Assembly (NCBI RefSeq): GCF_007859865.1
Contig: NZ_SJPI01000003.1
Coordinates: forward strand, 620,001 to 684,000
Source: Rubripirellula amarantea
GTDB lineage: Bacteria > Planctomycetota > Planctomycetia > Pirellulales > Pirellulaceae
DNA: 64,000 bases
Reading direction: 5' to 3'
Shown piece by piece: positions 9,242 to 19,427 of the stretch; position 1 is the stretch's first letter; each line of letters starts with the position of its first letter. The notes beneath the pieces were generated by a model, which had not been told where the DNA came from, made no database searches, and saw nothing but the letters and a program-made list of their open reading frames with translations. Position numbers and translations under genes: made by a program.

Positions 9242-10717
9242 TCACTGCTTGTCGGCAAAAAGAATGTCGATCAGTTGAGCAGCAACCTGTGTGGTTGAGT
9301 GATTTTTCATAACGGAAATCCTGCCTTGCTCGGCGAACAATCTTCTCGCTTGATCGTCAATCTTGAGCTCAAAAATCTTGTAAACCAAATCTTCGAGGTT
9401 CCCTGATTCGTAAACCATCCCACCGCCAGTCTCGCGAATGAGCTGGCCGAATGCGCCATGGTCGGGTTGCAACACTGGAACTCCCGATGCCAACGCTTCC
9501 AAAACGAACAAGCCTTTGGGATCGTGATAATCGGTCGGCACGCAAAGCAAATCGAGCGAACGCAAGTAGCTGACCTTTTGGTCAAGCGTCAACTCACCGT
9601 GATGAGTAAAGCGATCGCCTAGACCAGCGTCACGAAGCCGTTTGAGTTGATTATCAAAGTATGGTTTGTACTGGGCACCAAGATATCCCGCGACGTGCAA
9701 ACTGGCATTCTCGTGTTCGCCATCTTTCGCCAGATGAATAAACGCATCGACAAGGTGGTGAAGTCCCTTATCGGGTGAGATACGCGCAAGGTAACCAATA
9801 CGGAAGTCATCGACCGATCTCAGTTCGCCGCTCTCTTGCGACCGTGGATCACCATCGGCGAGCACTTGGTAGGGCATGGTGTCGATCGACAAAGGCAGGT
9901 GGGCTCGCTTGTCCAGAGGAATTTCAAAACGCTCTCCCATCTTGCTGCTGTAAAAATCGCTATTGGTCACAAACTTATCTACATACTTGACCAGACCCTT
10001 GCACAGCGTCGACGCTTTTTCGCGGAAGGGCTCAGGAAGGAAATCAAGAAAGATGTCATCTCCCTGCAACATCACAGCGATAGGCACATCGCTGCGACCG
10101 GCTCGATCAAGCTGGGCGCGAATGTGAGGCAACGAACCGCCAATCAAAAGATTGCTAAGCACGATCGCATCGGGTTGCACATCATCAACGATCCACCGGG
10201 TAAGACGCTCGACCTCGGCGGCGTGATGACCTTCATGCCCCTGAAGCATTGAAACGGCGAGCTCACCGAGCACCTTGGGGTCGGTGGCTCGGTCCTGGCG
10301 AGTGACCATTCGGATCAAAGCGGGAGCATCGAGCAAACGCCGCAACTTAGCGGGAAGATGCCGTATCCACGGGAAACGCTCGATTGCATAAAGCTGAATT
10401 CCACCGAAAAAGACTGATTCCCTCGCCACGCTCACCTCATCGGTACGAAGCGGCGTGTACACCGGCTGCAGAATGCAATCGTGGCCTTGCGCGATCAAGG
10501 CTTTCGCCAATGCGTTATCGTGCATGCAACTGCCGCAAAACATCCCAGCCGCGCCAGCCGTTAGGAAGATGATTCGCCGAGATTCAGGGGTAATTTGCAA
10601 ACCGTTAATGGTCGCTGGTGGGGCAGCGATGCTCGCTTGAGATAGGGGCGTGGGAAAACGCTCGTTGTGGTAAATCGTGGCCGTTTCTATACTTGCCGCC
10701 CACGACACACAAGACAT
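9242..10717 (-). CDS. Glycosyltransferase family 4 protein
   Basis: 491 aa. The N-terminal Rossmann domain opens with GAAGMFCGSCMHDN, which resembles GT4 donors' first loop. The C-terminal half carries the GT4 nucleotide-sugar site: FRIGYLARISPDKGLHHLV, then PKGLFVLEALASGVPVLQP, where the conserved E-x7-E helix sits. Sugar and acceptor cannot be inferred. The start is uncertain: the first ~40 residues look unstructured, and an in-frame TTG near 10605 is possible. The gene is divergent from the ROK kinase gene, with only ~30 bp between. Confidence 0.88.
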   Translation of the reverse strand: MSCVSWAASIETATIYHNERFPTPLSQASIAAPPATINGLQITPESRRIIFLTAGAAGMFCGSCMHDNALAKALIAQGHDCILQPVYTPLRTDEVSVARESVFFGGIQLYAIERFPWIRHLPAKLRRLLDAPALIRMVTRQDRATDPKVLGELAVSMLQGHEGHHAAEVERLTRWIVDDVQPDAIVLSNLLIGGSLPHIRAQLDRAGRSDVPIAVMLQGDDIFLDFLPEPFREKASTLCKGLVKYVDKFVTNSDFYSSKMGERFEIPLDKRAHLPLSIDTMPYQVLADGDPRSQESGELRSVDDFRIGYLARISPDKGLHHLVDAFIHLAKDGEHENASLHVAGYLGAQYKPYFDNQLKRLRDAGLGDRFTHHGELTLDQKVSYLRSLDLLCVPTDYHDPKGLFVLEALASGVPVLQPDHGAFGQLIRETGGGMVYESGNLEDLVYKIFELKIDDQARRLFAEQGRISVMKNHSTTQVAAQLIDILFADKQ

Positions 10718-10748
10718 TGAAGTACCTAAACCATTATCACTGCTTAGT

Positions 10749-11777
10749 ATGACTTATTCAAATGCCACGATTGAAATAGCTCAAGCGACCGCTCCATTCT
10801 TCTGGGGCGTCGATATTGGCGGCACAGGTATCAAGCTTGCGTTGGTCGATGACAGCGGACATGTGGTCTCGTTCACCAATTTGCCGACCCGCCAAAGCGA
10901 GGGTGCGGATGCGGCGATGGACCAGATCGCTGAAGTCATCCAAAAGACCGAAGACTCGCTTGGGGTTCGAGGTCTGCGGATTGGACTCGGTGCGCCCGGC
11001 CCCATGGATTTGCCCAACGGATTACTCGTTTCGCCACCTCAGTTGCCCGCTTGGTGGGGCTACAAGATTGTCGATGCAGTTGAAACACGCACTAACCGGC
11101 CCGTTTCCTTCCTGAACGACGCCAACGCGGCAGCTTACGGCGAATTTTGGCTAGGCAGCGGACGAGCGGAATCTTCCATGCTGTTGCTCACCCTGGGCAC
11201 GGGCGTCGGTGGCGGAATTATCGTCGATGATGAACTGATAAACGGAGTAAATAGTTGTGGCAGCGAATGTGGTCACATGATTGTGGATCCTGCACCAACG
11301 GCCCGATTGTGTGTTTGGGGCGGCGGTCGCGGCCACTTGGAAGCTTACGCATCGGCAAGTGGAGTGGTCCAACGCACTCGCGAACTGTTGACTCAAGGTG
11401 CCCAGAGCGCATTGACAGGACTGTTGGGCGGGGAAAACAGCGAACTGACCGCCAAAAAGGTTTACGAAGCGGCTTTGGACGGCGATGCCTTGTCCTTGCA
11501 AGTCGTCGACGAAACCGCGCGATGGCTCGGCGTGGGAATCACTACCCTGGTTCATACAATCGACCCCGGTACCGTCGTGCTCGGTGGCGCGATGACTTTT
11601 GGTGGACCGAATTGCAAAATCGGCCAACGGTTCTTGGCGGGCATCAGCGAGGAATTTCGCAGCCGAACCTTCGAGAACATTTTCGCGGGAACCCATATTA
11701 AATTCGCTACGCTTGGCCCCGAAGCTGGATACTTGGGGTTGGCTGGCTATGCACGTAAGGAGCACGCTCAAGATTAG
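10749..11777 (+). CDS. ROK-family sugar kinase (glucokinase-like)
   Basis: 342 aa from the ATG at 10749. An upstream in-frame start at 10677 would overlap the divergent gene. The N-terminal ATP-binding motif is GVDIGGTGIKLALVDD; the sugar-binding segment is SFLNDANAAAYGEFW; and the catalytic region has the G-x-G-S-E-x-G-H motif. The ROK zinc site, normally C-x-C-G-x2-G-C-x-E, reads C-V-W-G-G-G-R-G-H-L-E, so two of the three cysteines are replaced. The final stretch is conserved. It probably phosphorylates glucose or a related sugar in the cytoplasm. Confidence 0.9.
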   Translation: MTYSNATIEIAQATAPFFWGVDIGGTGIKLALVDDSGHVVSFTNLPTRQSEGADAAMDQIAEVIQKTEDSLGVRGLRIGLGAPGPMDLPNGLLVSPPQLPAWWGYKIVDAVETRTNRPVSFLNDANAAAYGEFWLGSGRAESSMLLLTLGTGVGGGIIVDDELINGVNSCGSECGHMIVDPAPTARLCVWGGGRGHLEAYASASGVVQRTRELLTQGAQSALTGLLGGENSELTAKKVYEAALDGDALSLQVVDETARWLGVGITTLVHTIDPGTVVLGGAMTFGGPNCKIGQRFLAGISEEFRSRTFENIFAGTHIKFATLGPEAGYLGLAGYARKEHAQD

Positions 11778-11798
11778 AGCGGCCTCAGCCAAACTTTT

Positions 11799-13592
11799 AT
11801 GAAAAAAGAAATTCGCAACTTTTGCATCATCGCTCACATCGATCATGGCAAGAGCACGTTGGCGGATCGGTTGCTCGAAAGCACCGGAACGGTGACGACT
11901 CGGCAGATGAAAGAGCAACTGCTAGACGATCTGGAACTTGAACGGCAGCGTGGCATTACGATCAAAGCTCGTGCCGTAGCGATGAAGTACCAACGCGGTG
12001 GCATTGAGTACGAATTGAATTTAATCGATACCCCCGGGCACGTTGACTTTCAGTACGAAGTCTCGCGGTCGTTGGCATGTTGCGAAGGCGCGCTGTTGCT
12101 TGTTGACGCTTTTCAAGGCGTCGAAGCCCAAACAGTCGCCAACGCCTACGCTGCGTTGGAACATGACCTCACGATTGTTCCCGTCATCAACAAGATTGAC
12201 CTGATGAATGCCCGGCCGGATGAGGTGGCCGAGGAAATGATGAATTCGCTCGGAACGGATCCGTTTGAATGTGTTCGGGTCAGTGCGAAGACGGGATTGG
12301 GCGTGAATGACTTGCTTGAGGCCATCATCGAGCGAATCCCCGCCCCCACCGGCGACCCGAATGCGCCGCTGCAAGCGATGGTTTTCGATTCTAATTACGA
12401 CGACTATCGCGGTGCGATTACCTATGTCCGGATCATGCAGGGAACGGTCAAGCGAGGTCATAAGATCAAATTCGCCCGCAAAGGTTCGGTTCATGAAGTG
12501 GTTGAACTTGGACAATTTGCGCCAGCGCGAGTTTCTTGCAACGAGCTCAGCGCCGGCCAAGTCGGTTACTTGATCTGCAACATCAAGAGCCTGGGAGACG
12601 TGCACATCGGTGACACCGTGGTCGATAACATCGACAAATCCGCGCCGGCTCTTCCTGGATACGCGCGTCCCAAGCGAATGGTCTACTGCGGCCTGTTTCC
12701 TAGTGACGGGCAAGAGTTCACGGACCTCAGGGATGCATTGGAACGCTTAGCCGTCAACGACCCCAGCTTCGAATTCGAACCCGAAACCAGCGATGCACTT
12801 GGGTTTGGATTTCGCTGCGGGTTCCTGGGTCTGTTGCACATGGAAATCATCCAGCAACGATTGGAGAACGAGTCCGACATTGACTTGGTTCAAACCGCTC
12901 CGAACGTGACCTATGAAGTGGTCGATAAACGCGGCAATACGCACACGATTCACAAGCCACAAGACGTTCCCGATCCCGGTGATATCGAAGAATTTCGCCA
13001 GCCAATCGTACGCTGCAGCATCATTGTTCCCAATGACTACATCGGCTCGGTAATGAAGTTGTGCCAAGAGAGACGTGGCATCCAGCGAGCCCACGAAATT
13101 CTTGGTGCCAATCGCACCATGTTGACGTATCACATTCCCTTGGCGGAAGTTGTGTATGACTTGCACGACAAGATTAAAAGCGCGACCAAAGGTTACGGAA
13201 CGCTTGACTACGAAATGGTTGGCTTCGAGCCCGCTGACCTTTGCCGACTCGACATCATGGTCAATGGCAACCGTGTCGATGCCTTAGCGATTGTTTGCCA
13301 CCGAGCCGACGCGGATCGGCGAGGACGCGCGGTCGCCAAGAAGCTAAAGTCCGAAATCGAACGACACATGTTCGAAGTCGCCGTTCAAGCGGCAATCGGT
13401 AGCCGCGTGATCGCTCGCGAAACGGTTCCCGCGATGCGAAAAAACGTGACCGCCAAGTGCTACGGGGGTGACATCACTCGCAAACGAAAGTTGCTGCAAA
13501 AGCAAAAAGAAGGCAAGAAGCGAATGAAGGCGGTCGGAAATGTAGAAATCAGCCAGAAAGCGTTTATGGCGGTGCTGAGCGACGGCGAGTGA
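11799..13592 (+). CDS. lepA: Elongation factor 4 (LepA), ribosome back-translocating GTPase
   Basis: 597 aa, the normal length for the family. The GTPase domain has G1 AHIDHGKST near residue 11, G3 DTPGH, and G4 NKID. Domains II, III and V follow, and the LepA-specific C-terminal domain ends with the lysine-rich segment GGDITRKRKLLQKQKEGKKR. It acts on stalled or mistranslocated 70S ribosomes. The start is 21 bp after the ROK gene. It converges with the helicase gene (21-bp gap). Confidence 0.98.
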   Translation: MKKEIRNFCIIAHIDHGKSTLADRLLESTGTVTTRQMKEQLLDDLELERQRGITIKARAVAMKYQRGGIEYELNLIDTPGHVDFQYEVSRSLACCEGALLLVDAFQGVEAQTVANAYAALEHDLTIVPVINKIDLMNARPDEVAEEMMNSLGTDPFECVRVSAKTGLGVNDLLEAIIERIPAPTGDPNAPLQAMVFDSNYDDYRGAITYVRIMQGTVKRGHKIKFARKGSVHEVVELGQFAPARVSCNELSAGQVGYLICNIKSLGDVHIGDTVVDNIDKSAPALPGYARPKRMVYCGLFPSDGQEFTDLRDALERLAVNDPSFEFEPETSDALGFGFRCGFLGLLHMEIIQQRLENESDIDLVQTAPNVTYEVVDKRGNTHTIHKPQDVPDPGDIEEFRQPIVRCSIIVPNDYIGSVMKLCQERRGIQRAHEILGANRTMLTYHIPLAEVVYDLHDKIKSATKGYGTLDYEMVGFEPADLCRLDIMVNGNRVDALAIVCHRADADRRGRAVAKKLKSEIERHMFEVAVQAAIGSRVIARETVPAMRKNVTAKCYGGDITRKRKLLQKQKEGKKRMKAVGNVEISQKAFMAVLSDGE

Positions 13593-13613
13593 ACGAGTAC
13601 CGCTCGAACCGGC

Positions 13614-15623
13614 TTATCGCTTCTTGCGATACTTGTTCGGATTGTCGGCTTTACCAACGATCTCGTACAAGAACCGGCTAGGAATCGTTGGTCGTGGCTT
13701 ACCCCATTTGCGCCGCGTAAGAGCGAGGCTCATCGTAAGTGTTTCTTGAGCCCGCGTAATGCCCACGTAACACAGCCGACGTTCTTCCGCGATGTCATCC
13801 TCATTGCCGCTCTTCACGCTGCGGCTATGAGGTAGCAGGCCGTCTTCCATACCGACCATAAATACGATCGGGAATTCCAATCCCTTGGCGGCGTGCATGG
13901 TCAACAACCAGACAGCATTTTGCTTGGCTAGCTTGTCTTTTTCGCTACCCATTTCTCGACCTGACAACGCGATTTCCCCCAGGAAACCCGTTAAGTCAGG
14001 GTTGTCGTTGGAATCCTCGAAAGCGCCCATGGCGTTGGTCAATTCACCGATGGACGCCATTCTCGCTTCACGCTCTTCAGGCTTGTCGTAGCGAGAAGCC
14101 ACTTCGGTTGAGAATGAAGTGCGTGACAATAACGTTTCCATTGCGGCGACCAACGACTCGTTCTGACTGCGATGAAGCACGTCTTTGGATAGCTGCTGTA
14201 GGTCCTCGATCCCACGTTGTGCCGGCCCGGTAAGTTCGGCGGTTTCGTTGGGGTCATTCATGATGTCCCAAAGCGGAACTCCGCGTTTTACTGCACGCCC
14301 CAGCAGTATTTCGATTGTCTTGTTCCCCAGGCCCCGCGGCGGCGTATTAATGATTCGCCTTAACGCGACCTCATCGTTGGGTTGTTCGATCCACTTCAAA
14401 TACGAAACAAGGTCACGCACTTCCCGCCGATCAAAAAACGACTGAGCCCCAAGCATCACATAAGGAACATTTGCTTTTCGCAATTCAGTTTCGAACAAAC
14501 GTGGTTGTTCATTCGTGCGAAATAGAATCGCGATATCCTTGGGTTGAACGTGGTTCCCCTCGATATGCATCTTGATGTCACGGACGACCGATTGCGCTTC
14601 CGCGATCTCGTCTTTGTGCTGCTGTATTCGTGGCCTTTTCCCCTTGGGACGACTGGCAATCAAAGTCTTATCATGCCGAGTCGTGTTGTAACCAATCAGT
14701 CGGTTGGCCATCGCCAGAATTTCGCCGGTGCTGCGATAGTTGTTCTCAAGACAAACTATTTTGGCATCAGGCCAATCCTTCGAGAAATTCAGAATGTGAG
14801 TGACGTCGGCTCCTCGCCACGCGTAGATCGATTGATCATCATCGCCAACGACGCAAAAATTGCGATGCTTTTGCGTCAGGTGCTTTGTGATTCGATACTG
14901 CGACCCATTGGTATCTTGGTATTCGTCGACGAGCACATGGTCAAACTTGTCGGCTTCTTCATCGCGAATGTCGCTGCGTAGTTCAAAAAGATTCTCCGTC
15001 TGCAGCAGCAGGTCATCAAAGTCCATCGCTCCTCGTAACATCAGACCTTGCTGATACCGACGATAGGCGGACGCGGCAAAGTGTTCCTTGTCGGTTGCCG
15101 CTTCGTAAACCGCTTGCTCTGGCTTGATCGAAGCGTTCTTCCAACCGCTGATGATAAACAGCATATCGTTGGGGCTTAGAGCAGCGTTTGGTAGCCGCAA
15201 CTCTCGCAGAATTGACCGCGCAAGAGATTCCTGATCGCCGCGATCGTAAATCGAAAACTTGGCGGGATACCCCAACGCCGGGGCGTGCTGTCGCAAAATA
15301 CGAACACAGTGAGAGTGGAACGTGCTAACGGTGGGAGCCGGCGGTGGCTTTTCCCCTCGCTTTGGTTTGCGTCGTTGCTTACCACCAATCAACTCACCAA
15401 TTCGTTCTTTCATCTCACCCGCAGCTTTGTTCGTGAACGTCACGGCGAGAATTCGATCGGGGTTGGTACCGTGTCGAATGAGGTTGGCGATGCGGAAGGT
15501 CACCACACGCGTCTTCCCCGTTCCGGCTCCGGCGAGAACGAGCATGGGCCCTTTGAGCGTGACCACAGCTTCGGCTTGGGCTTCGTTAAGTCCTTCGGTG
15601 AGCTTGTTCGCAGTTCCTTGCAT
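13614..15623 (-). CDS. uvrD: UvrD/PcrA/Rep-type superfamily 1 DNA helicase
   Basis: 669 aa. The Q motif LNEAQAEAV is followed by Walker A GAGTGKT at residues 32-38. Walker B is VDEYQDTN. Motif III is GDDDQSIYAWRGAD, motif V is LLTMHAAKGLEF, and motif VI is CYVGITRAQ. It unwinds DNA 3' to 5' in repair and replication restart. It is shorter than typical UvrD/PcrA (about 720 aa) and close to Rep in length. UvrD, PcrA and Rep cannot be told apart safely from the motifs alone. Confidence 0.93.
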   Translation of the reverse strand: MQGTANKLTEGLNEAQAEAVVTLKGPMLVLAGAGTGKTRVVTFRIANLIRHGTNPDRILAVTFTNKAAGEMKERIGELIGGKQRRKPKRGEKPPPAPTVSTFHSHCVRILRQHAPALGYPAKFSIYDRGDQESLARSILRELRLPNAALSPNDMLFIISGWKNASIKPEQAVYEAATDKEHFAASAYRRYQQGLMLRGAMDFDDLLLQTENLFELRSDIRDEEADKFDHVLVDEYQDTNGSQYRITKHLTQKHRNFCVVGDDDQSIYAWRGADVTHILNFSKDWPDAKIVCLENNYRSTGEILAMANRLIGYNTTRHDKTLIASRPKGKRPRIQQHKDEIAEAQSVVRDIKMHIEGNHVQPKDIAILFRTNEQPRLFETELRKANVPYVMLGAQSFFDRREVRDLVSYLKWIEQPNDEVALRRIINTPPRGLGNKTIEILLGRAVKRGVPLWDIMNDPNETAELTGPAQRGIEDLQQLSKDVLHRSQNESLVAAMETLLSRTSFSTEVASRYDKPEEREARMASIGELTNAMGAFEDSNDNPDLTGFLGEIALSGREMGSEKDKLAKQNAVWLLTMHAAKGLEFPIVFMVGMEDGLLPHSRSVKSGNEDDIAEERRLCYVGITRAQETLTMSLALTRRKWGKPRPTIPSRFLYEIVGKADNPNKYRKKR

Positions 15624-15808
15624 GAATAGATGGGGAAGGCTTTTTGCCTATCAACGAAATCCAAAACTGAGTGTATGAAAAGAAACGCCGCACCGTCGTT
15701 TCTCGACAACCTTATCCGACAAGGCAACGCCGTGAACCAACGACCAAGCGGAAGTGGCCGGCTGAAACCGGCCTGCCTGATGAGAAACGAAAGTCGCGTT
15801 CAAACGAC

Positions 15809-16486
15809 CTATCGCAGATCGTCGCGATCAATAACCGGGTTCGCGGTTCCAGTAGTGATCAACACGAGCGAACCTTGCTGTTGGCGGTTTGCGTTCATTG
15901 CCACTCGATCGAACGGAACGCCAAAGCAGGCATAGTTTCCGGTCGCTGTGTCCATGACGTAGATCACGGTGGATGCCGCAGGACGATTGCTTGCCCGCGG
16001 AAAATCTGCTCGCCCCGTCACCATGATGTAGCTTCCGCCCTTGCCACTGGTCCCCAGTGCATCCGCCACGTTAATGGTGAAGGCGGACATAAAACGTCCC
16101 ACGCGAGGATAAATCACACTGCACTGAAGAAGGCCCGAATTGTGGTCCAAAACGAAAACACCGTCTGCATCTTCGCTGATATTGCCCGTTGCCATCGAGT
16201 ACTTTTCACTCGTCACGGATGCAGACGCTTCCAGCAATGGCAAAGGAATTGTCGAATCAACCGTCGCCGCGTTTATCTGTGCCGCCATCGCATTTCGTTG
16301 TCCAACGCAGTAAGCCACCGCAGTCAGTGAAACGATGGTGGCGGCAATCATCACGCCGATCATCCAATTCCTGATGCCACCGCAACAGACACTTGGCGAC
16401 TGATTTTCGCCATGAATGGCAAGGTTTGCTGATTTTGAGGAATCATCGGGGGTCGCTTCAGCGGCAAATGGAGATGGAGAAGACAT
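15809..16486 (-). CDS. Single-TM hypothetical protein
   Basis: 225 aa from the ATG at 16484-16486; an ATG at 16510 would add eight residues. One transmembrane helix lies at about residues 40-62, preceded by a short cytoplasmic tail with a CCGG motif. The exterior part is rich in small residues and beta strands. It ends with repeated hydrophobic stretches such as GKGGSYIMVTGRADF and ASTVIYVMD. I do not recognise the family. It stands alone, divergent from the next oxidoreductase gene. Confidence 0.65.
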   Translation of the reverse strand: MSSPSPFAAEATPDDSSKSANLAIHGENQSPSVCCGGIRNWMIGVMIAATIVSLTAVAYCVGQRNAMAAQINAATVDSTIPLPLLEASASVTSEKYSMATGNISEDADGVFVLDHNSGLLQCSVIYPRVGRFMSAFTINVADALGTSGKGGSYIMVTGRADFPRASNRPAASTVIYVMDTATGNYACFGVPFDRVAMNANRQQQGSLVLITTGTANPVIDRDDLR

Positions 16487-16675
16487 GATGATTGCGGCTC
16501 CGTAGGACAAATGAGGGCGATCGTGGCCAGTGCGACCGTCGCCGAGGGAGAAGAGAGAATTCTACTGCCCATAATTGTACGCATCGCGCCGGAACTTTAC
16601 GATGCCAAGACAACTTTCCGAACGTCAAATGTCTCCTAACGTCTCCGACGCCAAGTTTTCACGAGGTAATTCAAC

Positions 16676-17872
16676 ATGGCACTTAACGAACCACTCAACC
16701 GCAAACTCCGCATGGCTCTGGTTGGCGGCGGTGCGGGCTCGTTCATTGGACGCGTTCATTCGATCGCCGCATGCTTGGATAACCGAGCTGTGCTGACCGC
16801 GGGGGCGCTTTCGAGCAACCCTGAACGCGCCAAATCGTCGGCACCCGACTATGGAATTGCGGATTCAAGGGCATACGGAAGTTACGAGGCCATGCTTGAT
16901 GGCGAATCGAAGTTGCCCGAGGACGAACGAATCGACTTCGTATCTATTGCGACACCCAACCACACGCACTTTGAAGTCGCACGTGCGGCCGTCGAAGCAG
17001 GCTTCAACGTGGTTTGCGACAAGCCAATGACGTTCGACTTAGCGCAAGCCGAATCACTTCTTGAAACGGTCCAAAACAGCGACGTCGTGTTTGCGGTCAG
17101 TCACAATTACACCGGCTATCCGCTTGTGCGTCAGGCACGCGAAATGATCTTGAGCGGTGAACTTGGCGAGATCAACGCGATCCGATCGCAGTACATCCAA
17201 GGTTGGTTGCGAACTCAGCTCGAAGCGGAAGACCAAAAGCAGGCTGCGTGGCGAACCGACCCCGCCAAGAGCGGCGCTGCGGGTGCCTTCGGCGACATTG
17301 CGACTCATGCCTATAACCTCGGTCGCTACATGACCGGCGTCCTGCCTGACTCGGTCAGTTGTCACCTAAAGGCGTTTGTCGAAGGACGTAAGTTGGACGA
17401 TTACGGCACGGCAGTCATTCGCTACGAGAACGGCGCTTTGGGCACCGTGACGGCGTCACAAATCAGTCACGGTCGCGAGAACGACCTGGAAATCGAAATC
17501 GACGGGACCAAGGGATCATTGCGTTGGCGTCAAGAGAACCCCAACGAGCTGATCTACCGACAAAACGGCAAGGCTCACCAGATCTACACACGTGACCCCA
17601 ACGCGGAGTACATGACCGGTTCGGGCGCGGGTGCATGCCGACTTCCATCCGGCCACCCGGAAGCATTCTTTGAAGCTTTTGCCAACGTCTATACTGCTGC
17701 CTTTGACGCGATGGCCAAGCGGGCCGCTGGCGAAAAGATCGACCAACGCGACACGATTTACCCCAACGTGTATGACGGCGTCGAAGGCATGTACTTCATT
17801 CAGCAATGCGTCAACAGCAGTGCTGACAACGCCGCTTGGCTGCCGTTGAAGCACGCCGCTGCACGCAAGTAA
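16676..17872 (+). CDS. Gfo/Idh/MocA-family oxidoreductase
   Basis: 398 aa. The N-terminal Rossmann fold has GGGAGSFIGRVH for NAD(P) binding. The usual EKP motif of the family is CDKP here, so Glu is replaced by Asp. The C-terminal alpha/beta domain shows GAFGDIATHAYNLGRYM, which includes the conserved catalytic Asp/His pair. These enzymes oxidise or reduce sugars and inositols; the substrate cannot be predicted. A GAGG-type ribosome binding site lies 8-12 bp before the ATG. Confidence 0.92.
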   Translation: MALNEPLNRKLRMALVGGGAGSFIGRVHSIAACLDNRAVLTAGALSSNPERAKSSAPDYGIADSRAYGSYEAMLDGESKLPEDERIDFVSIATPNHTHFEVARAAVEAGFNVVCDKPMTFDLAQAESLLETVQNSDVVFAVSHNYTGYPLVRQAREMILSGELGEINAIRSQYIQGWLRTQLEAEDQKQAAWRTDPAKSGAAGAFGDIATHAYNLGRYMTGVLPDSVSCHLKAFVEGRKLDDYGTAVIRYENGALGTVTASQISHGRENDLEIEIDGTKGSLRWRQENPNELIYRQNGKAHQIYTRDPNAEYMTGSGAGACRLPSGHPEAFFEAFANVYTAAFDAMAKRAAGEKIDQRDTIYPNVYDGVEGMYFIQQCVNSSADNAAWLPLKHAAARK

Positions 17873-17985
17873 ACGCCGGGTGAACCGATAAGCACGCTGA
17901 AGGGTGACCGTTCCGGGTGCACTTGCCGTGTGCACTTGCCGTGTGCATCACGGGTGTATTTCAACAGCACGCCCCAAGCGATTAC

Positions 17986-19185
17986 CTACGGCATTTGCTG
18001 AGGCTTGTTCACCAACCGTACGACCTCGACTAATCGGTCGAGGTCGTCTTCGTTGTTATAAGCATGAATGCTCGCGCGAACGCCTTGCCCGCGGCAACTA
18101 ACAACCACGTGATGCTGCAAAGCGACTTCGCGAAACTGGGCGGGTTCGGTTCCCGGAATCTGGAAATTGACGATTCCGCTTTGGCTCTTCGGCTCACCGG
18201 GGCGATCGCACACTGCCCCAGCCGCCAACAATTTCTCGCTCAGCTTGTTCGCTAGTGCACAAACACGTTGCTCAATCGCGTCAGGACCGTGGGCTTGGCG
18301 AACGCTCAAGAACAACGAAAGGCTGGCCGAAAGGGCAGCCATGCCGATCATGTTGGCAGATCCCGATTCAAACCTGCTGGCATCGCCGCGGAGAGCGAAT
18401 TCAGGATGAGCGTAGTTGTGTGATTGACGAACGCTGGCCCATCCGACGTTACCCGCTCGCAAACGATCGACATACTCTTGCCGAATCATCGCGACGCCGG
18501 CTCCCTCGGGTCCGAGCAACCACTTGTGCCCGTCGGCCGCAATAAAATCGACGGGCGTCTTCGTCAAATCCAGGTCGTACATACCGAGTCCCTGGATTGC
18601 GTCCAAAAATACAGCGATCCCCTGATCGTGAGCTTTGGCGACAAGATCATCGATATCGAGTCGAAAACCGGTCGCATATCCGACCCAACTTACAGCGATC
18701 AATCGAGTCGATTGGTCACAGTTCGCGATCAAATCGTCAATCACGACACGGCCGTCGCGACGGGGAACAATTCGAACCTCCACGCCTCGTGATTGCTGAT
18801 TGAGCCACGGAAAAAGGTTACTGGGGAACTCGCCCTCCGGAATCACCACGCTGTCGCCGGCCTGCCATGGCCAGCCTTCGGCGACGATATTGATCCCGGT
18901 GGTGGTGTTGGGAACGAGGCAAATATCGCTCGTTTCACAGCGGAGCAGGGTGGCGGTTTGCTCTCGCAGCGTCTGCAGAGCCCGATTCCACTGAGGCCAA
19001 ACTGTGTCCCCCTGCAGGCTCGCCTGAGCCGCAAACTGCTCGATTGCCGCGGCCGCTGGCTGGCTCAGCGGGGCCACCGCAGCGTGGTCAAAATATGCCC
19101 AAAGCCTTGAAATTGGCATCTGACTCCGCCACCATTGCCACGGATCTCGTTGAAGTTGAGCGTCGTCGGGGGCCGAGAATGACAA
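17986..19185 (-). CDS. Class V aminotransferase (cysteine desulfurase/epimerase-like, PLP-dependent)
   Basis: 399 aa. The fold-type I PLP enzyme signature is present: FLDAIQGLG (D195 binds the pyridine nitrogen), then ADGHKWLLGPEGAG, with the PLP-forming Lys at residue 221. The N-terminus opens with YFDHAAVAPLS, typical of isopenicillin-N-epimerase/SufS-like members. No cysteine appears in the position used by cysteine desulfurases, so an epimerase- or lyase-like role is as likely. It stands alone on the minus strand. Confidence 0.9.
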   Translation of the reverse strand: MSFSAPDDAQLQRDPWQWWRSQMPISRLWAYFDHAAVAPLSQPAAAAIEQFAAQASLQGDTVWPQWNRALQTLREQTATLLRCETSDICLVPNTTTGINIVAEGWPWQAGDSVVIPEGEFPSNLFPWLNQQSRGVEVRIVPRRDGRVVIDDLIANCDQSTRLIAVSWVGYATGFRLDIDDLVAKAHDQGIAVFLDAIQGLGMYDLDLTKTPVDFIAADGHKWLLGPEGAGVAMIRQEYVDRLRAGNVGWASVRQSHNYAHPEFALRGDASRFESGSANMIGMAALSASLSLFLSVRQAHGPDAIEQRVCALANKLSEKLLAAGAVCDRPGEPKSQSGIVNFQIPGTEPAQFREVALQHHVVVSCRGQGVRASIHAYNNEDDLDRLVEVVRLVNKPQQMP

Positions 19186-19427
19186 TTTTTTGGAGTCCTG
19201 ACAAATTTATACTGGCGAACTAAACATCCTCAATCAAGCTGGCAGAACAATTTGGAGTCGTCAAAAACGCGTCAATCGTTACAGCCGTACAGTCTTGGGG
19301 CAACCTTAAATTTAGCCTTCTTTGGTAGGCTTGGGAAACGTGGTGATTTGCAACTATACTGCGACCCTCTCACTGACGACCCACGATGGTTACTCCCTCT
19401 TCTTCTCACTCTCTGACGAGGATTTTG

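Noticed and set aside
10677-10748. Longer start for the ROK kinase
   Set aside because: It would overlap the divergent glycosyltransferase start, and the first ROK motif lies just after the ATG at 10749.
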